Assembly (NCBI GenBank): GCA_022885665.1
Contig: JAGQDJ010000260.1
Span: 1,240,001-1,304,000 of the forward strand
Direction of reading: 5' to 3'
Source: Triops longicaudatus
Taxonomy: Eukaryota > Arthropoda > Branchiopoda > Notostraca > Triopsidae
Length of the DNA: 64,000 nucleotides
Position numbers and translations under genes: made by a program. The notes under the pieces were generated by a model that saw only the letters and a program-made list of their open reading frames with translations, was not told the DNA's origin and did no database searches. Every line of letters begins with the position of its first letter. The stretch's first letter is position 1. Shown here one piece after another: positions 27,801 through 38,297 of this stretch.

Positions 27801-29727
27801 ATAACAAATGCGAGCCATGCGACTATCTTGTTGTACGGAAAAAAAAAGAATTAGCAAAAACTATTCCGGTCATAATTCGAAAACTAATTATCGGATTGCA
27901 ATCTTTTCTTTGAAAATTCTTTGAAAACATAATCTACCGATTCTCGTGGCCTGGTGTTTGGAATTATTTTACCTTCCGAAGACCAAAATGTGTTCTTTAT
28001 TTGCAAATTTTTAACACAATAATTTAAGAAAATCTCTTTGACAGTCAATAGACTTTATCCTCCACATCGTTACTGTCGAAAACATATGAAATATTTAATG
28101 AGCTTTGCGCTGTGATCTGAATACTTTCCTATGCTATTCGTCCATAAGAGCCTTAAGTATCCCTCAAAGCTCTGTAAAATAAGTTCTGCCTCATCAAAGC
28201 AAAACTGGTGTGCGATTGGCACTGAAAACTGATATTCTCACATTGATTTTTATCCTTAGACCATGGACGCCTTTGGTGCAAGACGGATCGTTGGGGAGAA
28301 AAGTACGCTTTTCAGAAGAGCGGAACTCGCAGCCTCGTTCTTCATCAGTTCCTCCACCCACTAGTCAACCTGATTACCGTAGCTACTTACCTGGCCAAAA
28401 AACGGAAGCGCGTACGGGCAGAGACAGCCCAGAAGAAGGCGGGTTTCTCGAGGTCGCGAAGTCAAATCCACGTCCGTCTGTGAAAGTTTCTCGGCAAACT
28501 CCACCCGCTCCACCTCCTCGCAATACTCACGCACCTCCAAGCGCTCCATCGCCGTGCCCATCCAGCTCTTCGTGTTCTCTAGACATGTCTATTGCTTCTT
28601 CGGAACATTGTTCAGACATTGTGCGAACATCGAACCTGCTTCAAAGTTCCTTTGAGTGGCCGCAACCTGAAACCTCCGTTTATGGCACCGCAATTCCGTA
28701 TACCCAAATCGTACGACCCAGCGATCCGAAATTGTCTAGTAGCTCTGTTGAATCGCAGTGGAAATGGCGGCTACAGAAACAAGTGGCAGATGCTGATACC
28801 ACAGCCTCAAGTTTAACACCATCGCCACCGTCGAGCCCATCGCCCACCAGCTCTCTTTCGTCATACGCGCTTTCTTCAACCTCGTGTAGTCGCGCTACAA
28901 GTCCAGAAAAGTTCTCGCCTGCCAAGCGACCCGCAGCGCTGAAAGTACTTCCCGTAAATCCCGTTCACACCCCAACTGCTAACAAACTACCAGATGCTGG
29001 TACTTACTCTCAAAACATCCCAGGCCAGCGACACAGCTGGTCACCTATGACGAGTCCCTTAACACCGCCGTCACCTTATTCTCAAGGGTACGAGTCCAGC
29101 AGATCGCGTCCAGGGTCACGCTCGAGTTGGGCGTGTAATGCGTCGCCTGCCAACGGCTCTAGCGTCTTGAGCCCAAACAAAGCAACTTCCATGACCGATT
29201 TTAAAAAGAAGTTACTGCAACATGGAAGAAATAACGAGCGACGCATATCTGCAGTCGAGGCACTAAAGCTTAGCAACGTAACCAAAGGCAACCCCAATGA
29301 ACAGTCAAGTAATAGTTCAAGTAGTCCCCATGTTGCGACCAACAATGTGAGTCGCAGTCCTAGTTTTTCGCCTGCTACAACAGATGTGGAATTAGAGTCG
29401 CAGATTCGTAGAACAGCACGCTTGAGTCAAATTGTCAATAGACTGAGTAACAGACGAGGTTACGGTAGTCCCCGCACGGATGTCATGTCATCGGTCATCG
29501 TGGAAGACAAAGAGGAAACAGAAGACCAAGAAATGCCAGCGTGTGCGCGACGTCAGCTACAGTTCAAGAGTGGGGACTCGAACGGTCACAGCTGGAACGC
29601 AGCCGTGGCCGAGAAGAGGAAATCTCTCCCCAGTCCCATCAAGGATCAGTTCAGCACAGCAGCGGCGGATCAGCGTTCTGCGAGTGGAAGGTCTGGCAGC
29701 TCTTCTCCTATGGAGACAGCTTTATGA
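15842..29727 (+). CDS. NHSL1: NHS/NHSL (GUK-holder) family actin regulator, complete
   Basis: NHS proteins carry a WAVE-homology domain and regulate actin remodelling and cell junctions. Eight exons: 15842-16130, 22148-22290, 22788-22997, 23223-23353, 23474-23728, 24231-27001, 27582-27741, 28260-29727, together 5427 nt (1808 residues plus stop). Residues 1-96 are the WAVE-homology domain, starting MPFVLRQVEPVYLSRR, with a helical stretch TLQQLSSLVHLAADIFGQL. The family signature VDVSGSGF..MEQFRRSLVH and a basic KKRRTTIAGD lie at about 280-330. In the 2.8-kb exon are SSSGNWSASSSTR (about 500) and DAEGYYTSFHIDSGL (about 608), typical of NHS. The rest is disordered Ser/Pro-rich sequence with SLGRKVRFSEE near 1335. 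The start is at MPF by homology, in good context (GCCATGC); an in-frame ATG lies 27 nt upstream. Exon 22788-22997 is phase 0-0 and could be a cassette. The symbol denotes the family, not a specific paralogue. Confidence 0.92.
16131..22147 (+). other. NHS intron 1 (6 kb)
   Basis: The intron separates the WAVE-homology exon from the rest, as in vertebrate NHS genes, where the first intron is also long. No second gene is supported. Open stretches at 16203-16493, 17048-17400 and 17661-18143 (160 codons, the longest) match nothing I recognise. Two 15-nt words recur: TGCGACGTTCCAAAT at about 11372 and 16431, and CCATTCTTCGCTTGG at about 17127 and 17737. This hints at degraded dispersed repeats. Confidence 0.5.
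18150..18240. repeat. AT microsatellite-like tract
   Basis: Irregular TTA/TAA repeats, including two adjacent copies of an 18-nt TTAATGATTATARTAATA unit at about 18160-18197, lie within NHS intron 1. It is simple sequence with no further signal. Confidence 0.7.
22471..22577. repeat. 30-bp AT-rich tandem repeat, about 3.5 copies
   Basis: A 30-nt unit beginning TTTATTTTCTTATTTATTAG is repeated exactly at 22501-22530 and 22531-22560. It is preceded by a diverged copy (22471-22500) and followed by a partial copy (22561-22577). It lies in NHS intron 2, upstream of the exon at 22788. Confidence 0.85.
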
Positions 29728-31097
29728 GCGTGTGCTATGTAAAGGATTGCTAGCTTTGGTCTTACTTAAAAAATTGTGTACCTAAGCCTTTGGTATAATT
29801 CTGTGCGAAGACGAAGTACCAGGGACATTGATTTCTCACTTGCACTCCGTTCTTTTTAACTTTGCATGAAAAGAATGGTTGTGCCAAGTTTCGGTTAGTC
29901 CGGTTGATGTGAACTGTTCATTCTTTTGTATCATTTTTCTTCTAGAAAAAGAATATACATGAAATTAATGCCAACCAATTGTATTGTTTTGTAGCATTTG
30001 GGCTGCAAATAGGACAGGCCTAGTGAAATTCTGTCGAAAGCACTCAGGTAGTCTACAAACTAAGAACAATTACTAGTTCTAAGTGAATGCTATTCGGAAA
30101 GAAATACAGAAAAACTAGTAGGATTAACGGCTTGGTAGCAAAAAAAGTGACTTAAAATCGGTGTCGAGCGTAAAAGCGTGTAGTCTTAAAAATTTGGACG
30201 ATAGGATTTGCACTAGCCTAGCTGTACGAACCAAAGAATGTCGTATGTAGTACGAAACAGCAAAAGTGAAATTTCGAGTAGCGTTTCCCATATCTTTTTT
30301 AAGTAAGCTTTGAAATTCCGGACGTAGACTATTTCTGTCGCACCCTGGACTTTACTGTAAACGTATGTTCTTTTTAAGTTTGAACAAGACAGTACATGTG
30401 AAGCAGGGTATAGTTTTCAGCAAAGAAATTTTATCTTGAAAAAATACAAATGTCTCATTTAGTTAGACAGATGGTTTTATGCTTGCTATAACGGTAATTG
30501 GAAAGTAATCATTCAACATTAATCGCCAAGTGGGTGTCCGTTACTACTGCCCAAATCGTCCTCCTAAAGTATCGCCATGGTCCTTTTATTTTCTGTTAGA
30601 CAATAAGAATTCATTTGAAGTGGTAAATAATTTACAACGATTGGCAGCACTGGAATATAGCAGCGGGGTGTGCTTAAGAGGCTGATGGAAAATTACATTA
30701 AATACTGCACCTAGTTCAGAGAATTGCACGAAAATAGACATATAAATATTGAAAATCTTTTGTTCAATGAGACTGGCGTAACCAAGTTTGTACTGCAAAT
30801 GTGTGGTTTTGAAAATCCCAGGACATCTGGAATAATCACTCATAAAAGCCCGTAACCAGTACCGGTACCGCAGATTTTTTTTTATTTACTATGAGTGGGT
30901 TTGTTGTCACTAGATGGCGCGGTAAGCAGAACAATACCTGACGATTGTAAACAAACGTGTTTGAATCGTTGAGTTCTACACCTAATGATGTTGTGAGATC
31001 CAGTTGTATCTTTTGCCGTCCCTGTATTAATTATTAACCGTATGAATTAAAATTAGTATCTGTGGCAGCAAGGCATGATTTGTTTCGTTTGTTACAG
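29728..31097. other. Intergenic: NHS 3' end to SMARCAL1 start
   Basis: This presumably holds the NHS 3'UTR and the SMARCAL1 promoter. No canonical AATAAA was spotted. Just before the SMARCAL1 ATG, TTTCGTTTGTTACAG (31083-31097) looks like a splice acceptor, so the first coding exon may be preceded by a 5'UTR intron. No other feature is supported. Confidence 0.45.
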
Positions 31098-33553
31098 ATG
31101 GCCGAAACCGGGAAAGCTAGTCTAACGCAAGAGCAGATTCGCAAAATTGAAGAAAACAAACGTAGAGCACTAGCTATCAGAGCCGCTAAGCAGAATAATC
31201 AGCATTCAATTTCCCTGCCACCTTCCCTTAAATTCCCGGTCGCGTCAGCAACTACTAATTTCTCGAATGTACGTGTCACAGCTCCTATACCTCAAACAAA
31301 CAACTTGAAACATAGCTTCAACGCAACTGCGGGTTTCGAAAGTAATAAGGCATCACAGCTTGCTACCTCGTTTGACTCCACATCGCTCTCGAAAGCTAAA
31401 ATTACGGCAAGGTTTGAGCTTATCTCACGTTCCCGATTTGTAGTTCATGCGTCGTTTCATCAGCCAATGATTGAAATTTTTAAGACAATGCCTTCAAGAA
31501 CCTATGATGCCAAACAGCGCCAGTGGGTGTTTGGTATTGAAGATCATGACAAATTACTTGGCGCTCTCCTTGCCCTCCAGCCAGAAGTAACCACAGCTGC
31601 ATTGCCTAAATACATTATCGAAACCTTCAAATCAGCGCCAGCAGAGCGAGTGATTCCTGATGCAGATCTCTCCTGTTTGGATGCTTCTCTACGACAGAAT
31701 CTCATGCCATTCCAGCGTATTGGCGTTTGCTTTGGAATTTCGCGTCAAGGTCGGGTCTTGATAGCAGATGATATGGGACTGGGCAAAACCATTCAGAGTT
31801 TGGCAATTGCAGCCTACTACAGAAAGGAATGGCCACTTTTAATTGTTTCTCCGTCATCGTTGCGGTATACTTGGGAAGAAGCCTTGAGAACGTGGGTGCC
31901 CTATGGGGGCTTAGAAGACTGCGCGAAGAAGCCTCTAGAAATCATTGTCTTGACGAACAGCAAAGAGTTCATTAGCAAGCATGATGTTCTCATTACGAGC
32001 TATGATTTACTTTGCAAGCGAACTCAGGAGTTGACTAAGCTCAATTACCGAGTGATCATATTTGATGAGTCTCACTATCTCAAAAGTAGCACGACAGCTC
32101 GCACGAAAGCAGCTTTACCGTTAGCCAAAGCTGCAAAACGAGTTGTATTATTGAGTGGTACACCAGCTTTGTCGAGGCCGATTGAATTGTACACACAGAT
32201 GCAAGCAATTGATCCAAAATCTCTTCCAAGGTAATAGAAAAATATGTATATATATAATAAAAAAACACATATGTAATTTTGTTTTTAGTTTCCATAATTT
32301 TGGTCTTCGTTATTGTGATGCGAAGAAAACGAATTTCGGATTTGATTATTCAGGATCTTCGAACATGACTGAGCTACAACTATTTTTGGAAGAAAAATTC
32401 ATGATTCGTCGGCTCAAATCTGATGTTTTGACTCAATTACCTAGAAAGCAACGGTACGTTTTAAGCCTAACGTAATTCAGCTAAATAATTATCCTCTTTT
32501 TTTCAATAGGCAGATGATCGTTTTGGACCCATCTTCGATTAAAAGTGATTCCATAGAAATGAAAGAAAAAGCCTTGGGAATGAACCAAGGCTTGAAAGGC
32601 TTGGAACAAAGAGGAATGCTTCTTTCTTACTTCCATGAGACTGCTGAAGCTAAAAAGCGCGCTGTCTGGTAACTTTGCTGTCGATCTCTAACTTCGCTAA
32701 TGGTCTGTTTTTGCTCAGTGATTATGCGTGTGATCTAGCGTTACAGGGCAAAAAATTTCTGGTTTTTGCCCATCATCAATTGATTTTAGATGCTCTGTGC
32801 GATACGCTCGGAAAAAACAAGATAAGGCAGGATAAAAATGTAGTTTGTAATTACAAAATTTTATTAAAATTGTAAAAACATGTTTTCAGATATATTCGTA
32901 TCGATGGTAGTGTGAGTTCAGAACAGCGGAAAGTGCTTTGCGATAAATTTCAGTGTAACACGGATATCCTTGTTGCTGTGTTGTCTATTACGGCAGCAAA
33001 TGCAGGTCTGACGTTAACAGCTGCCCATCTTGTTGTGTTCGCCGAACTTTTCTGGAATCCTGGAGTAAGTGAACCTTCCATTCCATAACACTATTCAACA
33101 TGACATTTATAACCCCTGATTATCCTGTATTTGCCGCCTATTTCGTTTCTGTTTAGATCCTAACGCAAGCTGAAGATCGTGCTCACCGCATAGGTCAGCA
33201 AGACAGTGTTATAGTCCAGTATCTCGTAGCGCGCAAAACAGCTGACGATCATCTGTGGCCATTGGTTCAGAAGAAATTAGATGTTCTAAGCAAAGCAGGG
33301 CTGAGCAAGGACAACTTTTCAGATGCGGATGCCAAACAGATAATCGTAAGATTTCTGTTCTACGTTACTTTCTGTTACTCTTGTTTTGTTTTCTTCTCGG
33401 TAGGATCCCAAGCAAAATGTTATCGCTAACTACTTCGAGTTGTTATCACAAGAGAATTCTGAAGAGTTATCCGTCGAGCGCCTTGCAACTGGTATTGAAG
33501 CTATTGAGAGTGACGTGCCAGTTCTGAAGAAACCCAGAACAGAGGATTTGTAG
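31098..33553 (+). CDS. SMARCAL1: SMARCAL1/HARP annealing helicase, complete
   Basis: This SNF2-family ATPase reanneals RPA-coated DNA at stalled forks in the nucleus. Seven exons: 31098-32230, 32289-32453, 32510-32668, 32719-32826, 32890-33064, 33157-33345, 33404-33553, giving 692 residues. The N-terminus LTQEQIRKIEENKRRALAI matches the RPA-binding motif of vertebrate SMARCAL1. One HARP domain lies at about 100-165 (KITARFELISRSRF...RQWVFGIEDHDKL). Then come the SNF2 ATPase with Walker A DDMGLGKT (about 222), DESH box FDESHYLKS (about 321), LLSGTPA, the family-typical SFHNFGLRYCDAK and DYSGSSN, and C-terminal helicase motifs RIDGS and QAEDRAHRIGQ (about 584). It is shorter than the human protein (954), with one HARP repeat instead of two and a short N-terminus. 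The ATG at 31098 is chosen because it gives the RPA motif its usual position. Intron 4 (32827-32889) appears to be GC-AG. Confidence 0.95.
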
Positions 33554-34198
33554 TTAGTTTAAAGTATAATGGATTCAAAAAGCTTGCGCTTCTTTGTGAT
33601 ACGGGTTTCGACGTTCATGTAAACGAGAAATACATCTTAATTTTCCTATATGTTTCTGGTCTAACATATGTTGTGGTGTACTGAGGAAACATTTCGGCAC
33701 CGTACTAGAAAGGAGTGCGGACAGGGTCCCGTGACACACGTTCGTCGCGAAAGGCGGTCCTCATAGCCGCGCCTACAGGCTTTCAAGCTCACTTCTAGCA
33801 GAAATGTCTCGCTAGAACGAACAGTTTGTGTGGATAAATCAAAAGGCGTCTTATTTGACATCGTTAATAGTTTCATCTGATTAACAGCATTATCATTGTG
33901 ATTTAATCAAACATGTTTTGAAATATGCAACAAATGACAAGAAACAAAAAAGTTTACTGAACAAATTGGCTATTATATATTTATAATTTCTCCCGCAAAA
34001 TCGTTTTTTATATATAACGTCCACAGTAGTAAGTTAAAATAAAACTTAAAATAAAAGGCTTCAACAGTAAGTTTCAATTAATTATATTAGTTTTTAAAAG
34101 ACTTACAGTCCCTATTTGCGTTTCCCAGCGGAGCTTTAAATCGTTTCAAGAGTGCCTAGACTGTCAGGTAGTCGACCGGTAAGATACCATCCCACAAG
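33554..34198. other. Intergenic, AT-rich; SMARCAL1 3'UTR
   Basis: AT-rich sequence with AATAAA hexamers around 34037-34055 that could serve SMARCAL1, although they lie about 490 nt after its stop. No coding sequence is supported. Confidence 0.4.
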
Positions 34199-34238
34199 CA
34201 GGGGCGCAGCCAGAAATTTTTTCGGGGGGGGGGGGGGG
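34199..34238. mobile_element. hAT-like transposon terminus with poly-G tract
   Basis: The sequence CAGGGGCGCAGCCAGAAATT followed by TTTTCGGGG(G)n resembles the CAGGGGCGNANCCAG terminal inverted repeats common on non-autonomous hAT-type elements in invertebrates. A matching opposite terminus was not found nearby, so the element is truncated or too diverged to see. The G-run is about 16 nt. Confidence 0.45.
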
Positions 34239-34640
34239 AAATAATACTGTTTTCTTGCTTAGCTTTACTAATTTCAACTCTTGCGTATGAAATGTGAAGT
34301 GATGTTGTGAATTTATTATTATTATAATTATTATTTTTTTTTTCAATTTTGAGTTCATAAGTTCAATATAGATTTCCAGACGACATTCAAGGAGATTCCC
34401 CATACTTTGCGTGCGATAAAATTCCTATAATTCTAAATTCATCACTTGGAATTACTTGAAAATGTTCTTTACGTGACAGTATATTGCAATTTGCCTGAAC
34501 CTTAAATATTGACTATAGTATTTCATTTTGAAAAAACTTCCTGCCAGAAAGAAGTCTAGAAATAATTAAATAACAGTAGTGTCACCTGTGACAAGTTGCA
34601 TAGGTAACATACGTCCCATAGGTCTTATATATTAAATAAG

Positions 34641-34870
34641 CAATCATGGCCGAGCGGTCTAAGTCCTGGACTTCAGTTCGCAAGGTCGTGGGTTCGAAAC
34701 CCCGCGTCTGGGGTTTGGTTTTTAAGAGGAAAAAAAACTCACTATGCCTAGGCCTGCTTCCTATGGTACCTGGTATATCCCATTAAAATGGAATTGCCAA
34801 AAGTACCACGGGAAGCAGGAGAGGGGATAGGAAAGGGTGAACGAGACCTCGAAAAGCATGATGCTGGCAT
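34641..34870 (+). mobile_element. tRNA-derived SINE-like element
   Basis: 34647-34657 (TGGCCGAGCGG) is a tRNA A box and 34691-34701 (GGTTCGAAACC) a perfect B box. The D-arm reads like tRNA-Leu. A functional tRNA is unlikely: the putative acceptor stem has no 3' partner, the anticodon stem does not pair, and the long variable arm expected for Leu is missing. A non-tRNA body follows. It contains a long hairpin at 34753-34819 whose 17-nt arms pair at 15 positions. The 3' boundary is a guess. A lone tRNA pseudogene is the alternative. Confidence 0.6.
34753..34819. repeat. Imperfect 17-bp inverted repeat (hairpin)
   Basis: Arm 34753-34769 (CCTGCTTCCTATGGTAC) pairs with 34803-34819 (GTACCACGGGAAGCAGG), with 15 of 17 positions complementary and a 33-nt loop that has its own small palindrome CCATTAAAATGG. 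It lies in the body of the SINE-like element. Confidence 0.8.
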
Positions 34871-35061
34871 CGTGCATCGCACTTTTTCCCACGTTATTCC
34901 TTATGGGATTTCAAACTTTTTGGCTCCTAAGACGCCCTCAGGGCATAATTTCATATTCAAGTTCATTTTTCTCGCTTATTTGAAGGGCTAGCGCAATAAT
35001 TCTTACAGATTCGGAAGCCTCTCATCGAGGCTGACAATTTGCATTCGTTAATTTTCACATT

Positions 35062-35101
35062 AGACATGTCGGTTAATTTCCATATTGCAGACATGTCGGT
35101 T
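35062..35101. repeat. Short direct repeat
   Basis: AGACATGTCGGTT occurs at 35062-35074 and 35089-35101, 27 nt apart, as part of an imperfect tandem duplication. No function is suggested. Confidence 0.6.
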
Positions 35102-35558
35102 TATTAAATTACTTGGGAATTACCACAACAATTGTACTTTTGTTGGCGAAACTAAAATTACTAACGTGGATTTGTCTTTGTCAAGTGCGACTAATTTGCT
35201 AGAAATTTTATTACAAGCATTTTTCTTCAGTAAATAAATCGTGATACTTTCTTACGAATCCCAGTACACAAATATTTAGTTTATGCTGCGACCTAAAAGT
35301 ACTTTTGACTGTTCTGACAACCTCATATCCGAAATTCTTTTTATACATCTCGACTGGTCTGAAATAAAGTATTTTCACGATGAAAGAAGGTAAAGTATAA
35401 TAATCACGCAAAATTTTTGGCATAAATGTTGTGTATCACGTTTTGATTCGCTTTAACAAAAAACACGCAATTTTACATTCTTGGAAATAACATAACGAGA
35501 GACAATAAGACCACTTTAGTCAAGGGACATAGAAATCATACACATTAACATGGATTAA

Positions 35559-35870
35559 TTACAAATTCCATCTGCGAATCACGTTGGGACCCAAAGTTTT
35601 CCATTCCTGCTGTGTCACCATTGCTTGCTCGAACCCTTCTCTATTCGCTAGAACACTTGTTCCAATATACGACGCATGATACCGATCCGGAGATGCGTGA
35701 ACCTTTATAAAAAATTATAGTAATAAAAGCGATAAATAGAAAGATATCGTCTCGTTTTACCTTAGGTTGAATGTTCGTTGGTGCGAAACGTTATAACTCG
35801 GATTCAAGTCTCGGTACAAATCCTGGACGCACGCTCACCACCAGTTACGAAAACACTCTTCCAAAGTAGT
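35559..35870 (-). pseudogene. Broken C-terminus of an actin-related protein (ARP) gene
   Basis: On the minus strand an actin-fold C-terminus can be read in pieces. SVFVTGGERAS (about 35835-35865) is followed, after a one-base frame change, by PGFVPRLESEL, then an in-frame TAA, then RFAPTNIQPK. A 58-nt GT-AG intron (35703-35760) leads to VHASPDRYHASYIGTSVLAN and a tail ending IRRWNL-stop at 35559. Order and spacing match the VTGG...PG...WIGGS...W/EY region of actins. The tail pattern FEQAMVTQQEW is somewhat like ARP6, but the subfamily is uncertain. No upstream exons were recognised. A stop plus a frameshift between well-preserved blocks argues for a decayed unprocessed copy; two sequence errors are the alternative. 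Confidence 0.55.
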
Positions 35871-36622
35871 TTTCACTCTTCCTTCGCTGCGCCTCTGCCC
35901 ACAGGCCATCAAGGCAGCGTGCTATTTCGGTTGCTCCCTACCAACGGAAGAGCTGTCGACAATCTCTGGCTTATGCATCGGAAGATGTTGAGGTGTTCTA
36001 AGTAAAGCACAGCTAAGCGAAGCTAACTTGCTGCAAGCAGGCACTAGACTATTGTACACAAGCTGGTGAAACGTTATTTTTTACCCGTTTATGTTCAGGT
36101 TTCGCTGGCAACTGTACTAGTCTGTTCAAATTGCGAGGCTTAGTGCGCCACTTTTGTTTGGAGAATGGGACCATAGGTTACACCTCACCCTTTAAACCTC
36201 TTTTTAAGACGGAAGTTTCGGCCTTTGTGTCATTAATAAGACAGTTTCTTTGTCAGAGAAAACAATAAATAACGCTTCCATGTATTGACTTTCGTGGGGT
36301 GCTGATGTTAGCAGTCACAGTGTGGGTATGGTAAGTCAAGTCTCTTTTGATTTTGGATATAGATCTCGTGTATGTTCGTCAAATAAAAGTCAGAGACAAT
36401 ATATGTAACCCCGGTGTTATTACAAGATCTTCTCAAGTCGAAAAAGCGGGGCAAAAGAAGTACTTTTTAGCTTGGGTTCCTTAAGGAGTCCGAAACAACA
36501 AGGCGCAAGATAGACGAAGAAAAGTTTTTCGTTGGCTTGTGAAAGAAAAGAAAGATAAAATAGAAGGAAGAACAAGAAGAAAAAAGAAATATTGATACAG
36601 TGTAAAGAGTTGTGTTGGTAAT
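35871..36622. other. Intergenic: actin 3' flank
   Basis: The part next to 36622 is the actin 3'UTR (minus strand), with a purine-rich run at 36537-36595. The remainder up to the ARP remnant shows no supported feature. Confidence 0.4.
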
Positions 36623-38276
36623 TTAAAAGCATTTGCGGTGGACAATGCCAGGGCCGGATTCGTCGTATTCTTGCTTGGAGATCCACATCTGTTGGAAAGT
36701 GGAGAGGGAAGCCAAGATGGATCCACCGATCCAGACGGAGTATTTACGCTCAGGGGGAGCGATGATCTTGATCTTGATGGTGGAGGGAGCCAAGGCGGTG
36801 ATTTCCTTTTGCATGCGGTCAGCAATACCGGGGTACATGGTGGTGCCACCGGACAAGACAGTGTTGGCGTACAAGTCCTTACGGATATCAACGTCGCACT
36901 TCATGATGGAGTTGTAGACGGTTTCGTGGATACCGCAAGATTCCATACCCAAGAAGGAAGGCTGGAACAAGGCTTCGGGGCAACGGAATCGTTCATTACC
37001 AATGGTAATGACCTAGGGTGTTCAGAGAAAAAAGAGTTGTTGTAAGAGTCGTTCTGATCATGCCACGCGTCGAATAGTGGTTTACCTGTCCGTCGGGCAA
37101 TTCGTAGGACTTCTCCAAAGAGGTGGAGGCAGCAGCGGTGGCCATTTCCTGTTCAAAGTCCAAAGCGACATAGCAAAGCTTTTCCTTGATGTCACGAACG
37201 ATTTCTCGTTCAGCGGTGGTGGTGAAGGAGTAACCACGTTCGGTCAAGATCTTCATCAAGTAGTCGGTCAAGTCGCGACCGGCCAAGTCCAAACGGAGGA
37301 TGGCGTGGGGCAAGGCATAACCTGTAGAGTTCAGAATCGGTTTTCATTATTACTGCCGTTGAGGAAAAGCTGATTTCATTAAGATGTGAATTGTAGTCGA
37401 AGCGTACCTTCATAGATGGGGACAGTGTGGGAGACACCGTCACCGGAGTCCAAGACGATACCGGTGGTACGACCGGAAGCGTAGAGGGACAAGACGGCTT
37501 GGATGGCCACATACATAGCGGGGCAGTTGAAGGTTTCGAACATGATTTGGGTCATCTTCTCCCTGTTAGCCTTGGGGTTCAAGGGGGCTTCAGTCAACAA
37601 GATGGGGTGTTCTTCGGGGGCCACACGCAATTCGTTGTAGAAGGTGTGATGCCAGATCTTTTCCATATCGTCCCAGTTGGTGATGATACCGTGTTCAATG
37701 GGGTATTTCAAGGTAAGGATACCTCGTTTGGATTGGGCTTCATCACCCACGTACGAGTCTTTTTGACCCATACCCACCATCACACCCTGGGTAGGAAAAA
37801 GAATTCATTTATTAGACGAAGCTTTAAAAAACGCACTGTGCTTTGACAGCATCTTGAAATGTAATTTAATCCCTTCTCCCCACGGCCCGTAAGGTCTTTG
37901 GGTGTTTACCCCACGCTAGGAATCCCCCACCATGTGCTGTTATCCCTTTCACCCAAATTTAGAACATGCTGTCTGCTAAGAATCCAGGCTGCGAACTCTG
38001 TTTCCGGACCAAATAAGGCAAAGTTCGGTTATTTGAATGATTTTCTCAGTGACAGGAACTTCATTCTTTGCCATTTTTTTGGAATTCTTTGCAAGACAGT
38101 TGCGTTCTTTTGCTTCCCCTTTTCCCTTTGCACTGTTCGCAGATATTTACCTGATGACGGGGGCGACCAACGATGGAGGGAAAGACGGCGCGAGGAGCAT
38201 CGTCTCCGGCGAAACCGGCCTTGCACATACCGGAGCCGTTGTCAACGACCAATGCCGCAACATCATCGTCACACAT
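36623..38276 (-). CDS. Cytoplasmic actin, complete
   Basis: Actin forms microfilaments. Four coding exons on the minus strand (38276-38151, 37786-37408, 37321-37086, 37012-36623) give 376 residues, the usual length. It begins [20 protein letters not shown], including the first phosphate loop ([11 protein letters not shown]), has [11 protein letters not shown] for the second, the DNase-loop region [17 protein letters not shown] and the C-terminus [10 protein letters not shown]. The initiator MC is followed by three acidic residues, as in class II actins. Codon use is visibly biased toward a C-rich preferred set, unlike its neighbours, consistent with high expression. A splice acceptor 21 nt upstream of the ATG (38298) indicates a 5'UTR intron. 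No missing catalytic or interface segment was seen. Confidence 0.98.
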
Positions 38277-38297
38277 GTTGGTGGTTTAAGAGGGGTT

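Noticed and set aside
34641..34720. Functional tRNA-Leu gene
   Set aside because: The boxes are intact but the acceptor and anticodon stems do not pair and the variable arm is missing.
36638..37846. Long plus-strand open frames over the actin locus
   Set aside because: They are antisense shadows of the codon-biased actin exons on the minus strand.
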